64,000 nucleotides of DNA, taken from assembly GCF_002022275.1 (NCBI RefSeq), contig NZ_MSDF01000058.1, positions 92,600 to 156,599 of the forward strand. The letters are read 5' to 3'. Shown in pieces: positions 56,902-64,000 of the stretch; the stretch's first letter is position 1, and every line of letters starts with the position of its first letter. This DNA comes from Pseudomonas fluorescens. GTDB taxonomy: Bacteria; Pseudomonadota; Gammaproteobacteria; Pseudomonadales; Pseudomonadaceae. Below the pieces are notes generated by a model that made no database searches, was not told the DNA's origin, and was given only the letters and a program-made list of their open reading frames with translations. Both the position numbers and the translations under genes were made by a program.

Positions 56902-57549
56902 TTAACGCGCGGCCTGTGCTGCCAGTTCTTCGCGGGTGCGGCTGATGACGGCACCGGCCTTTTGCAATTCATTGAGGGCCTGTACGCCGCCGTCCTGCGT
57001 GATGCCTCGGCAGGCCGGCAGGTGCAGGACGACTTCCAGACCGGCTCTGAGCAGTTGCAACGCAGTGGTTTTGACGCAGTAGTCCAGGGCCAGGCCGCCG
57101 ACAATCACGCGGGTGACGCCGTGGGCTTTCAGGTATTCGATGACGCCGGTGGAGAGCTTGTCATGCAAGTCGTGGTAGCAGGCGCCGTAGGGGTGCAGGT
57201 CGGGTTCGACGCCTTTCCAGATGAAGTAATCGTAGTCATACGGGGCGGGCAACTCGTCCAGCAAGGTGAAGCCTTCGGTGCCCGGTACACAGTGGCTGAC
57301 CCAGGTGATATCCGCATGCGCCAGGCCGGTGGGCCGGTACATGTCGCTGCGCTCGGTGACCACCCACGGCGCCTGCGGGGTGTGCGCGTCTTTGCTGCCG
57401 ACGCGGTGGCCGGCAAGGCTGGCCATGTAGTTGAGTTCGGCACCGATCTGGTCGCCACCGGCCACAGGCAACTCATCCGGGCACAACGGCGTGAAGCTCT
57501 TTTGCGGGTCAACGTCGAATGAAGCGATGGCAGTTTTCGAGAGGGTCAT
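56902..57549 (-). CDS. pncA: Nicotinamidase
   Basis: A 215-residue isochorismatase-fold enzyme that deamidates nicotinamide to nicotinate. Start ATG 57549 with GGAG at 7 nt; the open frame extends 9 codons upstream. Catalytic Asp lies in FDVDPQKSF, metal ligands in SKDAHTP, and the nucleophile Cys in LALDYCVKTTA. First gene of the salvage operon, with the NrtR-type palindrome 27 nt upstream. Confidence 0.94.
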   Translation of the reverse strand: MTLSKTAIASFDVDPQKSFTPLCPDELPVAGGDQIGAELNYMASLAGHRVGSKDAHTPQAPWVVTERSDMYRPTGLAHADITWVSHCVPGTEGFTLLDELPAPYDYDYFIWKGVEPDLHPYGACYHDLHDKLSTGVIEYLKAHGVTRVIVGGLALDYCVKTTALQLLRAGLEVVLHLPACRGITQDGGVQALNELQKAGAVISRTREELAAQAAR

Positions 57550-57575
57550 GGTGGTTCTCCTGTGGCCTGAAAACA

Positions 57576-57596
57576 AAAGTACACGTCATGTACTTT
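57576..57596. promoter_or_regulatory. Palindromic operator before pncA, probable NrtR site
   Basis: AAAGTACA, CGTCA spacer, TGTACTTT: perfect 8-bp arms in the pncA-nrtR divergent region. NrtR proteins repress NAD genes from sites of this size and release DNA with ADP-ribose. Confidence 0.7.
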
Positions 57597-57628
57597 CATT
57601 GCAAGAAACATTTGGTTATCTATCCTGG

Positions 57629-57643
57629 TGTCAGTACATGACA
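57629..57643. promoter_or_regulatory. Second palindrome, nearer nrtR
   Basis: TGTCA-GTACA-TGACA, about 50 nt upstream of nrtR. It shares the GTACA core with the site at 57576 and may be a second NrtR-binding site controlling nrtR itself. Confidence 0.5.
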
Positions 57644-57695
57644 TCGCTGTTCGATCCGTTAGACTGTGCCTTGCCACCGTTCATAAGGACCTCAC

Positions 57696-58388
57696 ATGCC
57701 ACTTAGCGCCTACCTGCACACTGTCGACCTGTGCGTGCTGTTTTACTGCCGCGCCTCGGGGGAATTAAAGCTGCTGCTGAACAAACGTGACGCCGAACCT
57801 TTTGCCGGGCATTGGGCGTTACCCGGCGTGGTGGTGAATGGCGGCGTGCAAGATCTGAGCCTCAAGGATGCCGTGGAGCGTTTGCGCGCGAGTGACAAGG
57901 TAGGCCTGACGCTGGCGTGGAGCGAGCAAGTCGGCACGGTGGGTGATGCATTTCGCGACCCGCGCTGCTGGTCGTCGTCCACCTACTACCTGGCGATCGT
58001 GGCGCACGAGGTCGCGCTCGGTGATCATCAGGCCTGGTATCCGCTGAAGGCGGTAGCCGATGGCAGCATCAAGCTGCCGTTCGATCACAACCTGATCGTG
58101 GCGTCGGTGCAGGAACGGCTGTTCTCAAAGTCGCTGTACAGCAGCTTGCCGCTGATGTTCCTGGGCGATGAGTTCAGCGCGCCGGAAGCGACAGCGATTT
58201 TTTCCCTGGTGCTGGCGCGGCCGGTGTTGAAGACCAGTATTCGTCAGCGGTTGTTGAAGCTGACCGAGGCGGGGTATTTGCGTGAGACGGGGCGTAAGAA
58301 AAATGGTGAGGGAGGCAGGCCGCAGGCGACGGTGCAGGTGTTAAAACCGGGAGAGGTCTACTTCTTCGATCGCAGCTTTGCTGATTAG
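57696..58388 (+). CDS. nrtR: NrtR, Nudix-related transcriptional regulator of NAD metabolism
   Basis: A 230-residue repressor with an N-terminal Nudix-like ADP-ribose-binding domain (about 5-150) and a C-terminal winged helix (about 155-225, IRQRLLKLTEAGYLRETGR). The catalytic Nudix box is degenerate: the expected REUxEE glutamates are replaced in AVERLRASDKVGL, so it should sense rather than hydrolyse. It is divergent from pncA-pncB-nadE, the same arrangement as in P. aeruginosa. Confidence 0.93.
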   Translation: MPLSAYLHTVDLCVLFYCRASGELKLLLNKRDAEPFAGHWALPGVVVNGGVQDLSLKDAVERLRASDKVGLTLAWSEQVGTVGDAFRDPRCWSSSTYYLAIVAHEVALGDHQAWYPLKAVADGSIKLPFDHNLIVASVQERLFSKSLYSSLPLMFLGDEFSAPEATAIFSLVLARPVLKTSIRQRLLKLTEAGYLRETGRKKNGEGGRPQATVQVLKPGEVYFFDRSFAD

Positions 58389-58418
58389 CCCCTCCCCCAC
58401 AAACGACCAAAATCAAAT

Positions 58419-58519
58419 GTGGGAGCTGGCTTGCCTGCGATAGCATCACTGCGGTCCACCAGCCATACCGAGGTGTCTGCATCGCAGGCAAGCCAGCTCC
58501 CACAAAAGCCAGCTCCCAC
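58419..58519. repeat. REPIN plus an extra partial REP arm
   Basis: Inverted GTGGGAGCTGGCTTGCC pair at 58419-58503 followed at once by a further partial right arm (AGCCAGCTCCCACA, to 58519). It separates nrtR from the convergent dehydrogenase gene. Confidence 0.85.
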
Positions 58520-58545
58520 AGGAGATTTCCTTTGACTGAAGAGGC

Positions 58546-59319
58546 TCAGTTCATCCAGTTGCCGCCGTCGACGTTGTAGGTCTGGGCCACCACGTAATCA
58601 GCCTCTTTCGACGCCAGAAAAATCGCCATCCCGGTCAAATCCTCCGCCGTACCCATCCGCCCAAACGGCACCTCGGCCCCTACCCGCTTCTTCTTCTCGC
58701 CCGGCGCCAACCCTTCATGCCTGGCGAACATCGCATCCACCCCGTCCCAATGCTCGCCATCCACGACACCCGGCGCGATGGCGTTGACGTTGATGCCCCG
58801 CTTGATCAGGTTCAGCCCCGCCGACTGCGTAAGGCTGATCACCGCCGCCTTGGTCGCGCAGTAGATCGCGACCAGCGGCTCGCCACGGCGCCCGGCCTGG
58901 CTGGCCATGTTGATGATCTTGCCGCCGTGGCCCTGGCTGATCATCTGCCGTGCTGCAGCTTGCAGCGTGAACAGCGTGCCGGCGACGTTGATCGAGAACA
59001 GCTGGTCAAAGCTGTCGCGGGTGATGTCGACGATGGGCGCCAGGTCGAACAGCGCGGCGTTATTGATCAGGATATCCAGCTTGCCGGCCTGAGCCACCAC
59101 GGCGGCAATCGCACCGTCGATGGAGGCTTGGTCGGTGACATCCATCGCCACGGCGTAGGCCTGCGGACCGAGTTCGGCTGCGGTGGCCTGAGCGCGTTGC
59201 AAGTTGATATCGGCGATGGCAACCGTCGCGCCTTCAGCGATATAAGCCTGGGCGAAGGCGCGGCCGATCCCGCGCGCAGACCCCGTGATCAGCGCGCTTT
59301 TACCTTCCAGTCGTTTCAT
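58546..59319 (-). CDS. Short-chain dehydrogenase, sorbitol/L-iditol dehydrogenase-like
   Basis: A 257-residue SDR oxidoreductase. Start ATG 59319 with AGGA at 8 nt (an in-frame Met lies five codons earlier). It has the NAD-binding TGSARGIGRAF motif, NNAALF, the catalytic Ser in NMASQAG, and YCATK with Tyr/Lys of the active site. The overall sequence, notably GEHWDGVDAMFA near residue 195 and YNVDGGNWMN at the end, matches SmoS/PolS-type sorbitol dehydrogenases. It follows the polyol-binding protein at 17 nt, so they are one operon. Confidence 0.88.
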   Translation of the reverse strand: MKRLEGKSALITGSARGIGRAFAQAYIAEGATVAIADINLQRAQATAAELGPQAYAVAMDVTDQASIDGAIAAVVAQAGKLDILINNAALFDLAPIVDITRDSFDQLFSINVAGTLFTLQAAARQMISQGHGGKIINMASQAGRRGEPLVAIYCATKAAVISLTQSAGLNLIKRGINVNAIAPGVVDGEHWDGVDAMFARHEGLAPGEKKKRVGAEVPFGRMGTAEDLTGMAIFLASKEADYVVAQTYNVDGGNWMN

Positions 59320-59336
59320 GGGGAGTCCTGTCAACG

Positions 59337-60662
59337 TTATTTAGGGTAGCCGGCGCGTTTCATCTCGCGCTCGGTGGTGGACTGGGCTTCCAGCAGCGCC
59401 TGATCAACCGTCATGCCACCGGTCAGTGCCGCCGAGAACAGCTTGCCGACCGAGGTGCCAATCGCCTGAAACTCAGGGATGGTCACGTACTGAATGCCCA
59501 CGTACGGCACCGGCTTGGCCGAAGGGTGGGCGGGGTCAGCGTGCTTCATCATTTCCAGAGTGACTTGGGCAAACGGCGCGGCTTTCAAGTAAGCCTCGTT
59601 ATAGGTGGACTGGCGGGTACCCGGCGGTACGTTGGTGATGCCTTCTTTATCGGCGACCAGCTGAATGTAGTCCTTGGAAGTCGCCCAGGTGATAAAGGCC
59701 TTGGCGGCGTCCTTGTGCTTGGAGGTGGCCGGAATCGCCAGCGACCAGGCGTACAGCCAGGAGGAGCCCTTGTCGGTGACTTCCGTCGGTGCGGCGGCGA
59801 ACCCTACGCTGTCGGCGACCTTGCTCTGGCTCTTGTCGGTGGTGAAGGACCCGGCCACGCTGGCATCGACCCAGATTGCGCACTTGCCACTGTTGAACAG
59901 CGCCAATGTTTCATTGAAACCGTTGCTGGAGACGCCCGGCGGACCGTATTTTTTCAGGGTATTGACATAGAAGTTCGCGGCGGCCGTCCACTCGGGGCTG
60001 GTCAGTTCAGGCTTCCACTGCTCATCGAACCAGCGCGCGCCAAAGGCGTTGGCCATGGTGCTCAGCAGCGCGACGTTCTCACCCCAGCCAGCCTTGCCGC
60101 GCAGGCAGATGCCGTATTGGTCTTTGTCTTTAACGGTGAGTTTGGACGCGAACTCGCCGAGCTGGGTCCAGGTCGGGTGCGCAGGCATGCTCAACCCGGC
60201 CTGCTTGAACAGGTCAGTACGGTAATAGGTCACGGTGCTTTCGCCGTAGAACGGCAGTGCATAAAGGGTGTTGTTTACCGACAGGCCCTGGCGCACGGCG
60301 GGGAAAATATCGTCGGTATCGTAGGCGGCCGGCAACGTGGTCAAGGGTTCCAGCCAATGCTTGGCGCCCCACAACGGGGTTTCATAAGTGCCAATGGTCA
60401 ACACATCAAACTGCCCGCCCTGGGTGGCGATATCGGTGGTGAGGCGTTGGCGCAGCACATTTTCTTCGAGCACCACCCAATTGAGCTTGATGTCCGGGTG
60501 CTGTTCCTCAAACACCTTGGACAGGCGCTGCATGCGGATCATGTCGCTGTTGTTGACGGTGGCGATGGTCACGGTGTCGGCGGCGTAACTGGGCATGGCC
60601 AGCGCCAGGCCGGACAGCAGGAACAGCGCTTGCGGGAGCTTGCCTTTGCAGATCGGGAACAT
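59337..60662 (-). CDS. Periplasmic polyol-binding protein, MtlE/SmoE-like
   Basis: A 441-residue extracellular binding protein (family 1). Start ATG 60662 gives signal peptide MFPICKGKLPQALFLLSGLA cut after SYA near residue 27; the open frame is 22 codons longer. VTIATVNNSDMIRMQRLSKV and LPFYGESTVTYYRTDLFKQAGL are typical of mannitol/sorbitol-binding proteins. In Pseudomonas such a gene normally leads an mtlEFGK-type operon with two permeases and an ATPase; here a dehydrogenase follows directly. Divergent from an MtlR-type regulator. Confidence 0.9.
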   Translation of the reverse strand: MFPICKGKLPQALFLLSGLALAMPSYAADTVTIATVNNSDMIRMQRLSKVFEEQHPDIKLNWVVLEENVLRQRLTTDIATQGGQFDVLTIGTYETPLWGAKHWLEPLTTLPAAYDTDDIFPAVRQGLSVNNTLYALPFYGESTVTYYRTDLFKQAGLSMPAHPTWTQLGEFASKLTVKDKDQYGICLRGKAGWGENVALLSTMANAFGARWFDEQWKPELTSPEWTAAANFYVNTLKKYGPPGVSSNGFNETLALFNSGKCAIWVDASVAGSFTTDKSQSKVADSVGFAAAPTEVTDKGSSWLYAWSLAIPATSKHKDAAKAFITWATSKDYIQLVADKEGITNVPPGTRQSTYNEAYLKAAPFAQVTLEMMKHADPAHPSAKPVPYVGIQYVTIPEFQAIGTSVGKLFSAALTGGMTVDQALLEAQSTTEREMKRAGYPK

Positions 60663-60747
60663 GGCGGTTTTCACCTGTTGTTTTTGTTGTTGAGCGCCGA
60701 TTACAGCAGCTCTGCCAAACCCTAACAAACGAATGGCGAATGCCCGA

Positions 60748-60791
60748 CTGATACTTTTTTAACCCGGGGTCCAGGATCAAAAAAGTATCAG
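60748..60791. promoter_or_regulatory. Large inverted repeat between the polyol genes, probable MtlR operator
   Basis: CTGATACTTTTTT (60748-60760) and AAAAAAGTATCAG (60779-60791) are perfect 13-bp arms with an 18-nt spacer, in the 212-bp region between the binding-protein gene and the AraC-family gene. A further direct CTGATACTTTT occurs at 61346-61356 inside the regulator gene. Confidence 0.75.
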
Positions 60792-60874
60792 TACCGGGCG
60801 AAACCTGGGGTAGCGCGCACACGTCGCAGGCGCGTATTTTGAGGGCATTCCAAGTACAACAAAGAAGCCTCGCC

Positions 60875-61795
60875 ATGCCTGTCAGCCGCGCCAAGCTGTT
60901 CGAGCACCGCCCCGCCGAACTCGAAGTGATCCTGCCCGAACCGGACCATTGTTTTCGCTGGTTCGAACACGACTACCCCTATGACCTGGCGCGCTGGAAC
61001 CACCACCCTGAATTTGAAATTCACCTGATCCGCAAAGGCAGCGGCAAGTTGGTCGCGGGCGACTACATCGGCGCCTTCTGCGCCGGGCATGTCGCGTTGA
61101 TCGGCCCGGACCTGCCCCACGACTGGATCGGCGACCTGGCTCCCGGCGAATACCTGACCGGGCGCGATGTGGTGCTGCAATTCGACGGCGCCGCCCTCCT
61201 CGCCCTGCGCAAAACCTTGCCGGAACTCGGCGACTTGCAGCAATTGTTTGAAAACGCGCGACGCGGCCTCGCGTTCAGCGGCCACACCGCCGTGCAGGCG
61301 GCGCGCTTGATGGAAGACATCGGCAGCGCCCACGGTCTGCAACGGCTGATACTTTTCCTGCAACTGCTGGATACGCTGAAAAATGCTCCGCCCCAGCACA
61401 GCCAAGCGTTAGCCAGCGCCTGCTACGCCCCCACACTGGACGCCCGCAGCGCCGAACGCATCAACAAGGCCTTCGACTACCTCATGCGTGAACTCACCGG
61501 CGACTTGCGCCTGTCGGTGATCGCCCAGCAACTGGACATGAGCGAGCCGGGCTTTTCGCGTTTCTTCAAACGCAACACCGGCCACGGGTTTATCGACCTG
61601 ATGCGCAAGTTTCGCGTGCAACGCGCCTGCCGCCTGTTGCTGCAAAGTGACATGTCGGTCGCGGACATTTGCTTTGAAGTGGGCTACGCCAATCTGTCCA
61701 ACTTCAACCGGCATTTTCGGATCGAAATGAACCAGACGCCGAGTGAATACCGACGGGAAACCGCGATGCACCTGTTCAACCGCCTTGAGAAATGA
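60875..61795 (+). CDS. mtlR: AraC-family regulator of polyol use, MtlR-like
   Basis: A 306-residue activator. Start ATG 60875 (MPVSRAKLFEHRPAELEVIL); the open frame is 12 codons longer with no site. The N-terminal cupin-like half has HHPEFEIHLIRKGSGKLVAGD, and the C-terminal half two AraC helix-turn-helices (LSVIAQQLDMSEPGFSRFFK and VADICFEVGYANLSNFNRHF). It resembles the P. fluorescens MtlR mannitol activator. Divergent from the binding-protein gene with a strong inverted repeat between them. Confidence 0.85.
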   Translation: MPVSRAKLFEHRPAELEVILPEPDHCFRWFEHDYPYDLARWNHHPEFEIHLIRKGSGKLVAGDYIGAFCAGHVALIGPDLPHDWIGDLAPGEYLTGRDVVLQFDGAALLALRKTLPELGDLQQLFENARRGLAFSGHTAVQAARLMEDIGSAHGLQRLILFLQLLDTLKNAPPQHSQALASACYAPTLDARSAERINKAFDYLMRELTGDLRLSVIAQQLDMSEPGFSRFFKRNTGHGFIDLMRKFRVQRACRLLLQSDMSVADICFEVGYANLSNFNRHFRIEMNQTPSEYRRETAMHLFNRLEK

Positions 61796-61881
61796 CACCG
61801 AGTCATTTCTGATCAAAAGGTCGACTAATCTCGATTTTTTTCAACCTGATCAACTGATTGAGCAAAGTTGGTACAGCCTGT

Positions 61882-61893
61882 GCAAACGTTTGC
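61882..61893. promoter_or_regulatory. LacI/PurR-type palindrome upstream of tsx
   Basis: GCAAACGTTTGC is a perfect 12-bp palindrome with a central CG, the hallmark of LacI-family (PurR/CytR-like) operators. It lies 74 nt upstream of the tsx ATG. No LacI-family gene is within the window, so the regulator lies elsewhere. Confidence 0.65.
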
Positions 61894-61967
61894 GGAACGA
61901 ACTTGGCCGCCAAGTTCACCCTTACCCGCTGAACCGGGTCTAAACCGCGTACGAACAGGGATTTTCA

Positions 61968-62930
61968 ATGCACCCCACCTCAAGGCGTCATGCTGGCTTT
62001 GGTGTTTCTTTGCTACTGGCCGCCGTTACGGGAGTACTCAGTGCGCCCATTTTGGCGCAGGAACACCCCACCGATGATTCAGCACAGGGCGAAACCCTCA
62101 GCCCGGAAACCAAAAAGCCGGAAGCCAACCCACCGAAAAAAGGCCCGTACCTGTCGGACTGGTTCAACCAGGACCTGACCTTGATCGGCAGCAAAGACAT
62201 CAGCTTCGGCCCCAAACCGCAGGATGACGTCTACCTGGAATACGAGTACTTCGGCCGCAAAGGCCCCTTCGAGTTATATGGCTATATAGATGTGCCGAAG
62301 ATCCTCGGCATCGGTAACAGCAATGACAAAGGCGCGTGGGATCATGGCTCGCCGGTGTTCATGGAGCACGAGCCGCGTATCTCCATCGACTACCTGGCGG
62401 GGCGCAGCCTGGCGATCGGCCCGTTCAAGGAATGGTATGTAGCATTTGACTGGATCTATGACCACGGCAGTAACAAGGCAAACCGTGCCAACACGCTGTA
62501 CAGCGGCCTGGGCACCGACATCGACACGCACTCGCGGGTCAACCTGTCGGCCAACTTCTACGGGCGCTACCAGTGGGAAAACTATGGCGCGAGCAATGAA
62601 TATTCGTGGGATGGTTACCGCGCGCAAATGAAGTACATCGTGCCCATCACCAGCTTCGAGAACGGTGCTTCGCTGACGTACATCGGCTTCACCAACCACG
62701 ACTTCGGCTCAAGCCTGCACAAGGACAACCCCGCGCGTACCGCCACGTCCACGGTGGCCACCAACGTGCTGCTGTATTCGTTTACTCACCTGCGCTTCAC
62801 TCTGGTCGGCCGTTACTTCCACAACGGCGGCAACTGGGAAGACGGCAGCGAGTTGAATTTTGGCGAAGGCAACTTCCGCGCCCGCTCCGACGGCTGGGGT
62901 TACTACGCCGGCGTGGGCTACCAATTCTGA
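61968..62930 (+). CDS. tsx: Tsx-family outer-membrane nucleoside channel
   Basis: A 320-residue exported beta-barrel protein with a signal peptide (cut near residue 30, PILA) and a proline/lysine-rich linker to residue 58. The barrel starts at YLSDWFNQDLTLIGSKDISF and includes the DVYLEYEYFGRKGPFELYGY pattern of Tsx/OmpK, ending in the aromatic terminal residue GVGYQF needed for barrel assembly. It lets nucleosides across the outer membrane. It is followed 14 nt later by an exported NUP-family protein. Confidence 0.9.
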   Translation: MHPTSRRHAGFGVSLLLAAVTGVLSAPILAQEHPTDDSAQGETLSPETKKPEANPPKKGPYLSDWFNQDLTLIGSKDISFGPKPQDDVYLEYEYFGRKGPFELYGYIDVPKILGIGNSNDKGAWDHGSPVFMEHEPRISIDYLAGRSLAIGPFKEWYVAFDWIYDHGSNKANRANTLYSGLGTDIDTHSRVNLSANFYGRYQWENYGASNEYSWDGYRAQMKYIVPITSFENGASLTYIGFTNHDFGSSLHKDNPARTATSTVATNVLLYSFTHLRFTLVGRYFHNGGNWEDGSELNFGEGNFRARSDGWGYYAGVGYQF

Positions 62931-62944
62931 TAAAGGAGCATTAG

Positions 62945-63970
62945 ATGAAAGCGTTTACACGACTCTCGATCGCCGTGGGCCTGGCCCTGCTGCCCCACGT
63001 GGTGCTGGCGGATACCGCGCCGATCAAACCCAAGGTCATGCTGATCACCATGTTCGCGCCCGAGGCGCAAACATGGATCGACCGCCTGGAACTCAAGCAA
63101 GAGGTGCGCGTGCCGGGCCTCTCCGCCGAATACCCGGTGATCCGCTGCAACACCCAGGACGTATGCCTGCTGGTGACCGGCATGGGCCAGACCAACGCAG
63201 CAGCGTCCACATTGGCGCTGGCCTTGTCGCCCAAGTTCGACCTGCGTCAGAGCTACTTCCTGATCGCCGGGATCGCCGGCATCAGCCCTAAACACGGAAC
63301 CATCGGCACCGCTGCCTGGGCACATTACCTGGTGGAATTCGGCACCCAGTGGGAGCTGGATTCGCGCGACGCGCCGGAGGATTGGCCGACCGGCTACATC
63401 GGCATCAACACCAAAGGCCCCAACGAGAAACCACCGTTGGACTACAAGACCGAAGTGTTTGAGTTGAACCCCAAGCTGCAGGCCAAGGCATTCGCCCTGT
63501 CGCAGAAGGTTGAGCTGACGGAAAGCAAAGAATCCACCGCTTGGCGTAAACACTACCCGGCCGCACCGGCCAACCAGCCGCCGCAAGTCACACGCTGCGA
63601 CACGCTGGCGGGCAACACCTGGTTCTCCGGCACGCGCCTGAGCGAACGCGCTGAAGTGTGGACCAAGTTGCTGACTGATAATAAAGGCGAGTACTGCACC
63701 ACCCAGCAGGAAGACAACTCCACCTACGAGGCCCTGTTACGTGCGAGCCACGAAGGCTTGGTGGATATCCAGCGCCTCGCTGTGGTGCGCGCCGGTTCCG
63801 ATTTCGACCGCCCGTACCCGGGCTACAGCGAAGTGGATAACCTGCTGAAATATGCGGACCAGGGCGGGTTTGTGCCGGCGCTGGAGAACCTGTATCGCAC
63901 GGGGAACCCGCTGGTGCAGGCAATCCTCAAGAACTGGTCAGCCTGGGAAAAAGGCGCCCCCGAAGCCTGA
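62945..63970 (+). CDS. Exported NUP-family (purine nucleoside permease family) protein
   Basis: A 341-residue protein matching the NUP family, first named for a yeast nucleoside permease. It carries a bacterial signal peptide MKAFTRLSIAVGLALLPHVV, cut after VLA near residue 22, and I see no further transmembrane helices. KVMLITMFAPEA, LLVTGMGQTNAAAS and FLIAGIAGISPKHGTIG look like the nucleoside phosphorylase/nucleosidase fold. It probably acts on or binds nucleosides in the periplasm after entry through Tsx. AAGGAG precedes ATG 62945. Confidence 0.85.
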   Translation: MKAFTRLSIAVGLALLPHVVLADTAPIKPKVMLITMFAPEAQTWIDRLELKQEVRVPGLSAEYPVIRCNTQDVCLLVTGMGQTNAAASTLALALSPKFDLRQSYFLIAGIAGISPKHGTIGTAAWAHYLVEFGTQWELDSRDAPEDWPTGYIGINTKGPNEKPPLDYKTEVFELNPKLQAKAFALSQKVELTESKESTAWRKHYPAAPANQPPQVTRCDTLAGNTWFSGTRLSERAEVWTKLLTDNKGEYCTTQQEDNSTYEALLRASHEGLVDIQRLAVVRAGSDFDRPYPGYSEVDNLLKYADQGGFVPALENLYRTGNPLVQAILKNWSAWEKGAPEA

Positions 63971-63983
63971 TGAAGATCAAAGT

Positions 63984-64000
63984 GTGGGAGGGGGCTTGCT
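63984..64000. repeat. REP unit running off the right edge
   Basis: GTGGGAGGGGGCTTGCT, the same arm as the REPIN at 39467-39553, starting 13 nt after the NUP gene stop. The partner arm, if any, lies outside the window. Confidence 0.75.

Overview
The window looks like chromosomal DNA of a fluorescent Pseudomonas, most likely the P. fluorescens group. The evidence is two very large pyoverdine-type peptide synthetases, an AmiE that keeps the P. aeruginosa catalytic triad numbering, an MtlR/MtlE-like polyol locus, a pncA-pncB-nadE/nrtR NAD-salvage block, and Pseudomonas-type REP/REPIN repeats. GC content is high, so most genes carry long antisense shadow frames. No tRNA, rRNA, CRISPR array or insertion sequence was seen.

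Layout. (1) 1-23,097, minus strand: two NRPS genes of the pyoverdine side chain, a complete three-module pvdI-like gene and a pvdJ-like gene that runs off the left edge. Adenylation pocket residues read Ser(D)-Lys-Thr, then Ser(D)-formyl-hydroxyornithine(D)-Ser. (2) 23,277-28,747: accessory genes: hicAB toxin-antitoxin, an MFS transporter facing a DJ-1/AraC regulator, a small exported NTF2-like protein, a MATE exporter and a DUF2239 gene with paired ACCCGGGT sites at its start. (3) 28,779-45,113: a large short-chain amide/urea locus: amiE, an AmiB-like AAA protein, fmdA and fmdB, a chemoreceptor, an amidase-signature enzyme, a urtABCDE-type ABC transporter, and a permease-histidine kinase fusion with its LuxR-type response regulator. 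The same inverted repeat, TACGT-N6-ACGTA, lies upstream of fmdA and of urtA and is the best candidate operator joining the locus. (4) 45,234-52,745: an IclR regulator divergent from an ABC importer interleaved with a three-part flavin/iron-sulfur dehydrogenase of the opine-oxidase / D-hydroxyproline dehydrogenase type. (5) 52,791-54,853: an orphan hcp (type VI secretion) gene divergent from a coupled two-gene unit that looks like a membrane-active effector with a four-helix membrane immunity protein; I could not tie these two to any named family. (6) 54,862-58,388: NAD salvage and its repressor NrtR, with two operator-like palindromes. (7) 58,546-61,795: a polyol-binding protein, a short-chain dehydrogenase and an MtlR-type regulator, without the permease and ATPase genes that normally follow; a 13-bp inverted repeat sits between them. 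(8) 61,882-63,970: Tsx nucleoside channel plus an exported NUP-family protein behind a perfect LacI/PurR-like palindrome.

The strongest leads for something new are the hcp-linked effector/immunity pair, the permease-kinase fusion with a Cys-rich linker and its predicted operator, and the exported NUP protein that looks more like a nucleoside phosphorylase-fold protein than a permease.
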